Below are positions 49,890 to 58,394 of a stretch of DNA of 64,000 bases, piece by piece. The position numbers and the translations under genes were made by a program. This DNA comes from Aldehydirespirator sp965117015 (lineage in GTDB: Bacteria > Actinomycetota > Acidimicrobiia > Acidimicrobiales > Aldehydirespiratoraceae). Location of the stretch: positions 992,001-1,056,000 of the forward strand of contig OZ220747.1 of assembly GCA_965117015.1 (NCBI GenBank). Reading direction: 5' to 3'. Every line of letters starts with the position of its first letter. The first letter of the stretch is position 1. The notes beneath the pieces are model-generated. The model saw nothing but the letters and a program-made list of their open reading frames with translations, searched no databases and was not told where the DNA came from.

Positions 49890-51161
49890 TTCGCGGGCGG
49901 TCGACTCGTAGATGGCCGCGGCCATGACCGACTGCTGCTCGGCCCGGCGCTGCCAGTAGATCCCGGCCCGCACGCCGTGCACCGCGGGGTTGGCGGGCTC
50001 GGCCGCCGCAGCCAGATCGATCAGGTGGCACGCCACTGCGGTCTTGCCCTCCCCGGCCAGGGTCTCGGCCCGGCCGGCCAGGGCGACCGGACCGCCGGCC
50101 AGATCGGCCAACTCCGAAGCCACCGCGGCGTAGCGGGCCGGCTTGAGGTTGCTGGCGACGCCGTCGTACCAGCCGCCGTAGAGCCGCCAGACGTTGCGGA
50201 CCACGAATTCCGGCTCGTCGTAGGTGGGCGCCAGGTAGGGACGCCGGATCCGCTCGCCGGCCAGACGGGCCTCGGCCAGCACGTCGTCGAGGCTCGCCCC
50301 GCGGTTCATCAAGTCGAGGGTCATCGTGGTCAGTTCCTCGAGCACCGACGCCGTGTCCAGCAGCACGCGACGGATCCGCTCGCGGCCGGCGATGGGCAGC
50401 CCGTGGCCGGGCAGCAGCAGTTCGGGTCCAGCCTCGGCGATGTCGCGCAGGGCCGCGGCCCATTCCAGCGGGTAGCGCTGCGACTTGGCCGGGTTGCCGG
50501 CGTTGGGGAAGTGCCACAGCATCAGGTCGCCGGTGACGGCCACGGCCCTTTCCGCGATCCATGCCCACAAGTGGTCGTCGGTCTCGGCTCGCACATGACG
50601 CAGCTCGACCTCAAGCCCGCCAACGTCCAGGGTGATCCGGCGGCTGAACGACACATCCAGATCGGGCACGTCGAACGCCCAGCCTCCGGCCAGATCCCAG
50701 TTGGGCACCCTCCCGAACTGTCGCTGGTTGACGACCTGGTTGTAGCCGTCGGTCAGCCGGTACCGGGCCACCCGGTCCGGCAGGGCCTCGTGCCCCACCA
50801 GCAGGGGGCGCCCTCCCGGCGTGGCCAGGCCGTCAACGAGAGCGGCCGCCCCGCCGGCGTGGTCGCGGTGTCCGTGGGTGAGGACGACATGGCTCACCGG
50901 TGCCCGGGTTCGGGCCCGAACCCGATCGGCCACCCGGGGCCCGAGATCGGGGACGCTGGAGTCGAACACGACGGCGGCGGCGTCGGTCTCGATCACATGC
51001 ACATGGGCGAACGACTCGATCATGGTGACGCCGTCGTGCAATTCGTGGCTGGCGCCCAGACCGTCGCTCGGCAGCCCCAGGCCGAAGGGCCGCCCGTCGG
51101 GCTCGAACATCACGTTGTCGTCGATAGCAGCGGCCGACCTGGCCAGAATGTCGCTGGTCAT
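49848..51161 (-). CDS. MBL-fold hydrolase, alkyl sulfatase-like
   Basis: 437 aa from ATG 51161. Metallo-beta-lactamase fold with zinc motif HVVLTHGHRDHAGGAAALVDG (HxHxDH), ligand His in LRHVRAETDDHLWAWI, and TGDLMLWHFPNAGNP. The C-terminal half (about 245-410) resembles the dimerisation and sterol-carrier-like domains of SdsA-type alkyl sulfatases (YDEPEFVVRNVWRLYGGWYDG, AAEPANPAVHGVRAGIYWQRR). Alkyl sulfatases release sulfate from alkyl sulfates; some relatives are secreted, but no signal peptide is visible here. End of the minus-strand operon with an MFS carrier 45 bases upstream. Confidence 0.85.
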   Translation of the reverse strand: MTSDILARSAAAIDDNVMFEPDGRPFGLGLPSDGLGASHELHDGVTMIESFAHVHVIETDAAAVVFDSSVPDLGPRVADRVRARTRAPVSHVVLTHGHRDHAGGAAALVDGLATPGGRPLLVGHEALPDRVARYRLTDGYNQVVNQRQFGRVPNWDLAGGWAFDVPDLDVSFSRRITLDVGGLEVELRHVRAETDDHLWAWIAERAVAVTGDLMLWHFPNAGNPAKSQRYPLEWAAALRDIAEAGPELLLPGHGLPIAGRERIRRVLLDTASVLEELTTMTLDLMNRGASLDDVLAEARLAGERIRRPYLAPTYDEPEFVVRNVWRLYGGWYDGVASNLKPARYAAVASELADLAGGPVALAGRAETLAGEGKTAVACHLIDLAAAAEPANPAVHGVRAGIYWQRRAEQQSVMAAAIYESTARESDERAAGLREVAG

Positions 51162-51206
51162 GGCCCAATGATGGGCCACGGGCCGGGTCGATGGAGTCAG
51201 CGGGGG

Positions 51207-52352
51207 TCAGAAGCGGTCGGCTATGCGGATCGACACCGCCGCGCCGGCCACCGACGAGGCGGCCACGGCCAACCACATCGCCGGGTAGCCGGAGTGCTCG
51301 ATCAGCCACCCCGTGACCAGAGGCCCCACGAACACCCCGACGTAGACGCCCATCTGCGTGATCCCGGTGGCACTGCCGGCAGCTCGAGGGTTGGCCCGCA
51401 CGATCCCGTAGTTCGTGAACACCGGCCAGATCCAGCCGCACCCGAAGGACAGCAGCATGGCGGCCACATGGGTGGCCGGCGAGCGCAGAGCCAGCCCGGC
51501 CATCCCTATCGAGCCGACCAGGGCGGTGATGCCCCCCACCCGGAACGGCTTGACCCTCATCGTGTCCGACAGCCAGCCGCTCACCACTCTCATCGTGATG
51601 CCGGTGGCCGCCCCGACACTCAGGAACAGCCCGGCGGTGCCGGGTCCCAGCCCGGCGTCGACGCCGGAGCCGACCCCCCACGCGACGAGCGACCCAGCAC
51701 TGAAAGCCAGGAACGCACCCACCGCGGCGCCCAGGAAAAGGTCCCGGGACGACGACTCCGGCTCGGCTGCACGGTCCGGCGTCCGGAACACCGAGGACCC
51801 GACGGCCGTCCTGACCAGCACCAGCGACATCAGCGCGAACACCGCGCCGGCCACATAGGCCCAGCGCCAGCCCACGGTGAGGGCCAGCGACGGCACGGCG
51901 AAGCCGGCCAGCAGAGTGGCCGTAGGCAGACCCGACTGCTTGATCGACACGGCCAGACCCAGCCGGGGCAGTTGAGCCTGGGCCAGGGCCAGGTTGACGG
52001 ATGTCTGGTTGGCGGCGTTGGCCAACCCGGCCAGCACGAGGAAGCCGATCACCGCCAGGAACGAGCGGGCGCTGGCGGCTAGAGCCAGCTGCACCGCTAT
52101 GGAGACTCCGAGCGCGAGGGTCATCTGGTTGAGCGGCCCGATCCGCTGGGCCAGCCGCCCCAACATGATCGACCCGACCATGGCGGCCCCGAAGAACGAG
52201 CCGAGACCCCACCCGTACACCCCTTCGGAAACACCCATCTCCGCGCTCACCTGCACCGACATGGCGCCGATGAGGAAACCGGGGAGCACGGTGGACACCG
52301 TCGCCATCACCGCGGCGTTGATCACCAGGGACGGACGCGCTTCAGCAGACAC
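51207..52352 (-). CDS. MFS transporter, 12-helix
   Basis: 381 aa, GTG 52352. Twelve hydrophobic segments in two sets of six; the typical MFS loop GRLAQRIGPLNQMTLALG and FRVGGITALVGSIGMAGLAL regions are visible, with PGTAGLFLSVGAATGITMRVVSGWLSD in the middle. Related to CynX/YybF-like and oxalate/formate-type carriers. It sits between an alkyl-sulfatase-like hydrolase and a thioesterase, in the same orientation, so uptake or export of an anionic organic substrate used by the operon is plausible. Confidence 0.87.
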   Translation of the reverse strand: MSAEARPSLVINAAVMATVSTVLPGFLIGAMSVQVSAEMGVSEGVYGWGLGSFFGAAMVGSIMLGRLAQRIGPLNQMTLALGVSIAVQLALAASARSFLAVIGFLVLAGLANAANQTSVNLALAQAQLPRLGLAVSIKQSGLPTATLLAGFAVPSLALTVGWRWAYVAGAVFALMSLVLVRTAVGSSVFRTPDRAAEPESSSRDLFLGAAVGAFLAFSAGSLVAWGVGSGVDAGLGPGTAGLFLSVGAATGITMRVVSGWLSDTMRVKPFRVGGITALVGSIGMAGLALRSPATHVAAMLLSFGCGWIWPVFTNYGIVRANPRAAGSATGITQMGVYVGVFVGPLVTGWLIEHSGYPAMWLAVAASSVAGAAVSIRIADRF

Positions 52353-52374
52353 GACGCGAACTCTTCCTTCCGCT

Positions 52375-53205
52375 CTAGCCCTGGTTGATGGGACGGATCA
52401 TGCACTCCTGGGCGAAGGAGGCGACCAGCGCACCGCCGGCGTCGAAGGCGTGGCCCTGGCCGAAGCCCCGGGCCCGGGCCAGCGTGGGCGAGTGCTGCGC
52501 GATCAGGCACCACTCGTCGAGGCGGAACGGGCGGTGGAACCAGACGGTGTGGCTGGTCACTGCGGTGTGGAGGGTGTGGTAGGAGTCGGCCTGGCTCACG
52601 CCCTCGACCGGGAGCAGAACGGTTCCGACGATGGTCAGGTCGGTGGCGTGGGCCAGGAGCGCCTGGTGAACGGCCGGGTCGTCGCCGAGGCGCCGGTCCT
52701 CGACCCGGGTCCAGAAGGCGTAGCGGGGAGGAGCCGGTGCGGGGTCCCGCAGGTCGGCGGCGCCCGGCACCCTGGTCGTCCAGGGGATCATGGACATGTC
52801 CGTCGCGGCGGCCTCGTCAGGGCGGCTCACGTCGGGGGCGGGTTCCTGATGCTCGAAGGCCGACGCCTGCTCCAGCACGTGCATCGAGAGCAGGGCCGCA
52901 AAGATGGTCTTGCCATGCTGGCTGGCCCGGACCCGGCGCAGCGCGAAGGTCCGTCCGGTCTGGGTCTCCTCCACCTCGAAGTCGAGTGGATCGGTGGTCG
53001 AACCCTCCCGCGGGAACAGGCAGCTCAACGACTTGACGACCTTGCCCTCGGTGGTGGCCGCCCCCAGCGCGACGGCTTGGGCCAGCAGCTGGCCCCCGAA
53101 GATCCGGGGGTAGTGCATCTCGATGTTGGGCGCAGTCCACACGCCCGGCCGCACCGGCTGCACTTCCAGGCAGCCGAGCAGGTCGTCGAGGCTGATGACT
53201 GCCAT
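52375..53205 (-). CDS. TesB-like acyl-CoA thioesterase (double hot dog)
   Basis: 276 aa from ATG 53205, which shares a base with the DUF35 stop (TGATG). Acyl-CoA thioesterase II/TesB family: RIFGGQLLAQAVALGAATT, LSCLFPREGSTTDPLDFEVE, TGRTFALRRVRASQHGK, then the second hot-dog domain with HTVWFHRPFRLDEWCLIAQHS, GFGQGHAFDAGGALVASFAQE and ECMIRP. Hydrolyses acyl-CoA esters to free acid and CoA. The catalytic Asp/Thr/Gln triad region of TesB is present in outline. Tightly coupled to the DUF35 and thiolase-like genes upstream, so it may release the cleavage product. Confidence 0.9.
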   Translation of the reverse strand: MAVISLDDLLGCLEVQPVRPGVWTAPNIEMHYPRIFGGQLLAQAVALGAATTEGKVVKSLSCLFPREGSTTDPLDFEVEETQTGRTFALRRVRASQHGKTIFAALLSMHVLEQASAFEHQEPAPDVSRPDEAAATDMSMIPWTTRVPGAADLRDPAPAPPRYAFWTRVEDRRLGDDPAVHQALLAHATDLTIVGTVLLPVEGVSQADSYHTLHTAVTSHTVWFHRPFRLDEWCLIAQHSPTLARARGFGQGHAFDAGGALVASFAQECMIRPINQG

Positions 53206-53627
53206 CAGGTCCCCGGGTTCGCCACAGGACGGAACAGCGGGACGTGCCACTCGCCGCTCTCCTCGAACAGCACCTCGACCCGCATCCCGATCTCGACCTC
53301 GTCGATCTCGCATCCCACGATGTTGGTTCCGATCCGCACCGTCGGATCCTCGTCGAGCTCGACGAACGCGAAGACATAGGGCGGCGTGAACCCCGGGATC
53401 CACTCCTTGCGGTTGATGGTGTACGTGGCGACGGTGCCGGTGCCTGCCACCGGTTCGGGGTCGACGCGGCGCGAGTGGCAGAAGGGGCAGGCCGGGCCGG
53501 GCGGGTGGACCCAGCGGGAGCACTCGCCGCAGCGCTGGATCCGGAGCCGGCCGTCGGCCCCGGAGCGCCAGTAGAACTCGCTCTCGGGCGAGGCCAGCAC
53601 GAACCGGGGCGGGTTGTCCGCGCTCAT
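53205..53627 (-). CDS. DUF35 (Zn-ribbon/OB-fold) partner of thiolase-like enzyme
   Basis: 140 aa from ATG 53627, overlapping the thiolase-like stop by four bases (ATGA). N-terminal rubredoxin-like zinc ribbon RIQRCGECSRWVHPPGPACPFCHS with four Cys (two CxxC), then OB-fold with GTGTVATYTINRKEWIPGF and VRIGTNIVGCEIDEVEIG. DUF35 proteins serve as obligate partners of thiolase-like or MaoC-type acyl-CoA enzymes, binding or guiding CoA. Here gene order thiolase-DUF35-thioesterase matches a complex such as the Ltp2-type retro-aldolase with its DUF35 domain in steroid side-chain degradation. Confidence 0.88.
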   Translation of the reverse strand: MSADNPPRFVLASPESEFYWRSGADGRLRIQRCGECSRWVHPPGPACPFCHSRRVDPEPVAGTGTVATYTINRKEWIPGFTPPYVFAFVELDEDPTVRIGTNIVGCEIDEVEIGMRVEVLFEESGEWHVPLFRPVANPGT

Positions 53628-54805
53628 GAGGGGCCCTTGGTCAGCAGCAGGCATCCCGTCTCGGGGCCGCCTCCCGCTCCGACCGCGACCACCTCGCAGC
53701 CGGGTACACCGATGTTGGCCGTGCCCCGTAACTGCATGACCGCCTCGTGCAGGTGGCCGAAGCCGTGCAGCCGGCCCGCGGAGAGCTGGCCGCCGGAGGT
53801 GTTGAGCGGCACCGGACCGTCGGGGCCGATGTTCGTGCCGCCCTCGACGAAGGCTCCGCTCTCCCCCTTGCCACAGAAGCCCATCGCCTCGATCCAGGCC
53901 AGGGTCAGCCAGCTGAAGCCGTCGTACAGCTGAGCGGTGTCCACGTCGTCGACGGTCAGCTCGGTGCGCTCCCACATCGAGGCCGCGGTGTGGCGCATCA
54001 TCATCGATGTGAGGTCGTCGAACTGGTCCCAGGAAGGCCGGCCCCGGATGGCGGTCCCCATGGCGTTGACGCCGACCACGCCCGCTGGGGCGTCGGGTGC
54101 GTAGTCGCGGTGCGAGACCACCACCGCCGTCGACCCGTCGCAGGGAACATCACAGTCGTAGAGGCACAGCGGGTCGCTGACCATGCGCACGGCGAGGTAG
54201 TCGTCGATGGTCATGGGATCGGTGTAGATGGCCTTGGGGTTGGCCGCCGCGTTGGCCCGCCCGTTGACCGCGATGGCACCGAGCTGCGTGCGGGTGGTGC
54301 CGTAGTCGTGCATGTGGCGGCGGGCGTAGCAGGCGACCCAGCAGGCGGCCGACGCCGCGCCGTAGGGGATCATGAACTGGAACGGACCGGCCGAGCCGGC
54401 CATCCCGCCGCCGCCACCACCCCCGCTGCCGGGGCGCAATGGACCTCCGCTGCCCTCCACCACGGTGCGGAACACCAGCACGTGGCGGGCCAGGCCGGTC
54501 GCCACCGCCAGAATCGCGTTGTGGACCGCGCCCAGCGGTCCGGCGGTCTCCACGCCCGCGCTGCGCCAGTTGAGCGACAACCGCAGAGCCTCGTGCAACT
54601 CGGCCCCCATGGCCCCTCCGAAGGAGCCGCCGAAGCCTGGATAGGTGGACACCCCGTCGATGTCGGCGGTGGTGAGCCCGGCGTCCTCCACGGCCCGAAG
54701 CGCGGCTTCGACGGTGAGGTCGATGCCAGTGCGGTACAGCCGGCGGCCGATCTCGGACTGGGCCGCGCCGCTGATCACAGCCCGCCGTTCCATCCGCTCA
54801 CCCAT
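53624..54805 (-). CDS. Thiolase-like protein (lipid-transfer/SCP2-thiolase type)
   Basis: 393 aa from ATG 54805, which shares a base with the LivF stop. Thiolase fold of the SCP2/Ltp branch: AVISGAAQSEIGRRLYRTG start, DIDGVSTYPGFGGSFGGA, HMHDYGTTRTQLGAIAVNGR, VPCDGSTAVVVSHRDYA, VDDVDTAQLYDGFSWLTLAW, LNTSGGQLSAGRLHGFGHLHE. The nucleophile region that reads A-C-A-S-G in thiolases is replaced (GVETAGPLGAVHN), with no Cys, so true thiolysis is unlikely; Ltp-type aldolases share this loss. The strong Gly run is GSGGGGGGGMAG. A steroid-like or branched acyl-CoA aldolase reaction with DUF35 is the working guess. Confidence 0.85.
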   Translation of the reverse strand: MGERMERRAVISGAAQSEIGRRLYRTGIDLTVEAALRAVEDAGLTTADIDGVSTYPGFGGSFGGAMGAELHEALRLSLNWRSAGVETAGPLGAVHNAILAVATGLARHVLVFRTVVEGSGGPLRPGSGGGGGGGMAGSAGPFQFMIPYGAASAACWVACYARRHMHDYGTTRTQLGAIAVNGRANAAANPKAIYTDPMTIDDYLAVRMVSDPLCLYDCDVPCDGSTAVVVSHRDYAPDAPAGVVGVNAMGTAIRGRPSWDQFDDLTSMMMRHTAASMWERTELTVDDVDTAQLYDGFSWLTLAWIEAMGFCGKGESGAFVEGGTNIGPDGPVPLNTSGGQLSAGRLHGFGHLHEAVMQLRGTANIGVPGCEVVAVGAGGGPETGCLLLTKGPS

Positions 54806-55533
54806 CAGTGAGGTGCTCCCGACTCGAATAGGCGACTCTCCAAGGCGGCTCCAGCCTCCTTCGAGGGACCCTGCCAGGTGATCATGCCGTGCTCGAGGAC
54901 GGCGGCCCGGTCGCACAGCGCGAGGGCATGGCCGACCTGCTGCTCCACGATCAGCAGCGCCGTCCCCGCCCCCCGGATCTGCGAGAGCGTCGCGAAGACC
55001 TGGTCCACCACCATCGGTGCCAGACCCAGCGACAGCTCGTCGGCGATCAGCAGGCGCGGTGACTCCACCAGCACCCGAGCCAGCGAGAGCATCCTCTGCT
55101 CGCCCCCCGACAGCGTGCCGGCGATCTGGCCGCGACGCTCGCCCAGCCGGGGGAACAGCTCGTAGGCCCGGTCCAGAGCTTCGGCCAGCCCGGCTCGGCC
55201 GAAGGCCCTTTGGAACGACAGCGCCAGATTGTCTCGCACACTAAGAGTGGAGAACACCGAACGGCCCTCAGGGGCGTGCATCACTCCGGCGCGTACGAAT
55301 CGCCAGGCGGACGGGCTGCTCTCGTCGACCGCCGAGCCGTCGATGTGAACCGACCCAGCGCTGGGATGAACCAGGCCGCTGGCCACCCGGGCCAGGGTTG
55401 TCTTGCCCGCCCCGTTGGCACCCACCAACGCCACAGCCTCCCCGGCGCCGACGGTCAGCGACACCCCAAACAGCGCCCGGAACGGCCCGTATCCGGCCTC
55501 CACATCGCGCAGTTCAAGAATCGGCGCGCTCAT
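54805..55533 (-). CDS. livF: Branched-chain amino acid-type ABC transporter ATP-binding protein (LivF-like)
   Basis: 242 aa. Walker A ALVGANGAGKTTLARVAS, signature TLSGGEQRMLSLARVLV, Walker B RLLIADELSLGLAPMVVDQ and switch region LLIVEQQVGHALAL identify a LivF-type nucleotide-binding subunit. The phrase MHAPEGRSVFSTLSVRDNLAL is also typical. It forms the heterodimeric ATPase with LivG. The stop shares one base with the start of the thiolase-like gene, and its start overlaps LivG by four bases, so transport and breakdown genes are translated together. Confidence 0.92.
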   Translation of the reverse strand: MSAPILELRDVEAGYGPFRALFGVSLTVGAGEAVALVGANGAGKTTLARVASGLVHPSAGSVHIDGSAVDESSPSAWRFVRAGVMHAPEGRSVFSTLSVRDNLALSFQRAFGRAGLAEALDRAYELFPRLGERRGQIAGTLSGGEQRMLSLARVLVESPRLLIADELSLGLAPMVVDQVFATLSQIRGAGTALLIVEQQVGHALALCDRAAVLEHGMITWQGPSKEAGAALESRLFESGAPH

Positions 55534-56297
55534 GTGACCTTGAAGCTACCGAGGTAGGCCCGCCTGACCCTGGGATGGGCAAGAACCGCTGCGGTGGGCC
55601 CCTGAACGATCAGCGCACCCGAGTCGAGGACATAGGTGCGCTCGGTGAAGTCGGCCACCAAGGCCACATCGTGCTCCACCAGCAATACCGCGTACCCCAT
55701 GGCGTCCTGCGCGGCCCTCAGGGTGGCGGCCAGGGCCCAGGTCTCGTCGCGGTCCAGCCCCGACGAGGGCTCGTCGAGCAGCAGGATCTGCGGGCCGGTC
55801 ATCAGCGCCCGGCCGACCTCCACCAGCCGGCTCTGGCCGAGGCTGAGCGACTCGACCGGTTTGCCAGCCAGTTCGGCGATGCCCAGCAGCTCCAGCACCT
55901 CGTCGCACGCGGCGACCTCGTCGGGTGTCGGCCGGCCCCGGCCGATCAGGTCCTTCCAGAATGCGCCCGTGCCGTTGCGGATCCGCTCCGCGATCAGCAG
56001 GTGCTCCCGCACGGTTGTGTCCGTGAACAGCTCGACCCGCTGGAAGGTGCGTCCCATCCCGGCCCGGACCCTGCGGTGCACCGGCCATTCCCCCACGTCG
56101 GTGCCGTTGAGCAGAACCCGGCCCGAGTCGGGCCGCAGGATCCCGAGCAGGCAGTTGAACAGGGTGGTCTTGCCCGCACCGTTGGGCCCGATCAGGCCCA
56201 CTCTCTCGCCGGCGGAGACGCTCATCGTCACACCGTCGAGGGCGCGGATGCCCGAGAAGGTCATGCTCACCTGCGCGGCCTCCAGCAAGCCCGTCAT
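55530..56297 (-). CDS. livG: Branched-chain amino acid-type ABC transporter ATP-binding protein (LivG-like)
   Basis: 255 aa from ATG 56297. Walker A LIGPNGAGKTTLFNCLLG, signature ESLSLGQSRLVEVGRAL (SLGQ in place of LSGGQ, as is common in LivG-type proteins with variant signature), Walker B ILLLDEPSSGLDRDETW, switch LLVEHDVALVADF, and the insert GRTFQRVELFTDTTVREHLL. Pairs with LivF. The start overlaps the fused permease gene by four bases and the stop overlaps LivF by four bases. Confidence 0.92.
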   Translation of the reverse strand: MTGLLEAAQVSMTFSGIRALDGVTMSVSAGERVGLIGPNGAGKTTLFNCLLGILRPDSGRVLLNGTDVGEWPVHRRVRAGMGRTFQRVELFTDTTVREHLLIAERIRNGTGAFWKDLIGRGRPTPDEVAACDEVLELLGIAELAGKPVESLSLGQSRLVEVGRALMTGPQILLLDEPSSGLDRDETWALAATLRAAQDAMGYAVLLVEHDVALVADFTERTYVLDSGALIVQGPTAAVLAHPRVRRAYLGSFKVT

Positions 56298-58348
56298 GTC
56301 GCCGCCCCCTCCCGGGCCGCCAGCCAGCGGTTGATGCGGGTAGCCGAGCGCCGCTTGCCGTGCTCCACCAGGCCCTCGGGATGGCGGGCGAACTGCATAG
56401 CCATGAGGCCGAACAGGATCAGCCGCCAATTGCCCGAGATCGGGAACAGGCCGGGCAGCCGCTCCTCGCCCCGCACGATCCAGCCGAGCAGCTCGCCCTG
56501 GAGTATCAGCGGCTCGAACAGGGCGAAGGCCGCACCGGCGATGATGGCCCCCTCGACTGTGCGAGCTCCGAGCGCGACCACCACCACCAGCCAGAACAAC
56601 GCGACGATGGGAGCGAAGTTGAGCGCGTAGTTCACATTCTGCTGATGCATCGAGAGCAACGCTCCGCCCAACCCGGCGATCGCAGCCGACACCGCGAACG
56701 CGACGATGCGGGCCCGGGCCGCGGAGATGCCGATCGACGCGGCAGCCACCTCGCTTCCCCGGAGCGCGGCGAGGGTGCGTCCAATGGTGCCCTCGCGCAG
56801 CTGGATCACCACCACCGACGCCACCACCAGCGCCACCACCGCCAGCACCAGGAAGGCTCGGTCGCTGGCGAAGTCGATCGGCCCGATCAGCGGGCGGGGT
56901 ACCTGGGTGCCGGTGAGCAGGGCGGTGCTTCCCCCTCCCACCCAGGAGAACTTCACCATCACCGCGTCGAAGAAGAAGGCGAACGCCAGCGTGGCGATGG
57001 CGAGCCACACTCCCCCCAACCGCAGGACCGGAAGTGACAGCAGCGCTCCGACTACTGCGGCCAGCGCCGCTCCGATCAGCGCGGCGGCCAGAACCGACAT
57101 GTTGAACCGGTCCGCCATCTGGAAGACGGTGAAGCCTCCGATGGCCGCGAACGTCCCCTGGCACAGCGAGATCTGGCCGCCCATGCCGGTGATGACGGTG
57201 ACCGACAGGTAGATGAGCGCGATGATCACCGCCTTGGTCACGAGGCTCATCCACAGAACGTCGGCCCGGAACCACACCACCAGCCCGACCACGGTCACGA
57301 AGAACACCCCGAACAGCCGGGTGAACAGCGTCAGCTTGGGGTGGCGCTCGAGGGCGGCCAACGCGGGCGGCGGGGGATCCACGCCGGCCAGGGGATCGGA
57401 TGCCTCACGCTGCCGGCCAACGGCGCGCCACAGTACGAGAATGGCGAACAACACCACGAACGGCAGCGACGGGGTGAGATTCTCCTGGAAGGGCTGCAGC
57501 CAGGTGTGGTCGTCGGCCAGTCCGGGCAGGAAGGTGTTGAACACCGCGATGAACCACCCCAGCCCCAGCCCGCCCAGCAGAGCCCGGGGCAGACTGACGA
57601 GCAGCCCTGTGGCCGCTGCGGCCACCGCGATGATCACCAGCGTGAAGTAGTCCCCCGAACTGAGCGAGTTGAACCGGGGCGCGATCAGCACGCCGGCCAT
57701 GCCCGCGAACGTGCTCGACAGGGCCCAGGCGAACGCCGAGACCCGGTTGGCGTTGATCCCGCTCAGCTCGGTCATCCGGGGACTCTCCACCACCGCCCGC
57801 ATGGACAGGCCCATCATCGTGAAGCGGAACAGGGCGGCCAGGAGCAGCGTGCCGGCCAGCGCCACCGCCATCATGGCCAACTCGTCGCGGTTGAAGCGGT
57901 AGACCCCGAACGGGTCGTAGTACACGCCGGCGCCGTCACCCACGATGCCGGTTATCTGCCGGCCGGCCACCGCGCTGAACCGGGCTGCCCAGTTGAAGAT
58001 CTCGGGCAGCGCCACGCTGAGACCGATGGTGACGACCAGGTTCGACACCGCCGCAGCGGTGCGGAGGTGGCGGAAGATGGCTCGCTCGAGCACTAGGCCC
58101 ACCAGCGGCGCGAGCACGAACACCGCCACGAGAAGGGCAGCCCACTTGGGCCAGCCCCACACGCTGTGGGCCTTGAAGTACATGGCGGCCGAGATGTAGG
58201 CCTGTGCGCCGAACGCCAGGTTGAACACGCCCGAGGTCTTGTAGGTGAGCACGAAGCCGAGAGCGATGAGCGCATACACCGCCCCGGGGGGCGTGCCTTG
58301 CAGCAGACCCCGGAAGAGGTCCTCGAAGAACCCGGACGCGAGGATCAC
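56294..58348 (-). CDS. Fused LivH-LivM permease of a branched-chain amino acid-type ABC transporter
   Basis: 684 aa, ATG. N-terminal half (about 1-310) is LivH-like: LLQGTPPGAVYALIALGFVLTYKTSGVFNLAFGAQAY, NWAARF, AGVLIAPRFNSLSSGDYFTL. A linker with charged residues (about 310-340) leads to a LivM-like half (about 345-650): LSVTVITGMGGQISLCQGTFAAIG, LALAFFFDAVM-like region, LRGSEVAAASIGISAARARIVAFAVSAAIAGLGGALLS. Usually two separate subunits; fusion occurs in some Actinobacteria and fixes a 1:1 ratio. Forms the channel for the Liv-type transporter with LivF/G and the binding protein 46 bases upstream. Confidence 0.92.
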   Translation of the reverse strand: MILASGFFEDLFRGLLQGTPPGAVYALIALGFVLTYKTSGVFNLAFGAQAYISAAMYFKAHSVWGWPKWAALLVAVFVLAPLVGLVLERAIFRHLRTAAAVSNLVVTIGLSVALPEIFNWAARFSAVAGRQITGIVGDGAGVYYDPFGVYRFNRDELAMMAVALAGTLLLAALFRFTMMGLSMRAVVESPRMTELSGINANRVSAFAWALSSTFAGMAGVLIAPRFNSLSSGDYFTLVIIAVAAAATGLLVSLPRALLGGLGLGWFIAVFNTFLPGLADDHTWLQPFQENLTPSLPFVVLFAILVLWRAVGRQREASDPLAGVDPPPPALAALERHPKLTLFTRLFGVFFVTVVGLVVWFRADVLWMSLVTKAVIIALIYLSVTVITGMGGQISLCQGTFAAIGGFTVFQMADRFNMSVLAAALIGAALAAVVGALLSLPVLRLGGVWLAIATLAFAFFFDAVMVKFSWVGGGSTALLTGTQVPRPLIGPIDFASDRAFLVLAVVALVVASVVVIQLREGTIGRTLAALRGSEVAAASIGISAARARIVAFAVSAAIAGLGGALLSMHQQNVNYALNFAPIVALFWLVVVVALGARTVEGAIIAGAAFALFEPLILQGELLGWIVRGEERLPGLFPISGNWRLILFGLMAMQFARHPEGLVEHGKRRSATRINRWLAAREGAAT

Positions 58349-58394
58349 ACTGCGGCGCTCAAGGCTCGGTTGCGGTCAAGCGCGCGTGCCGGGG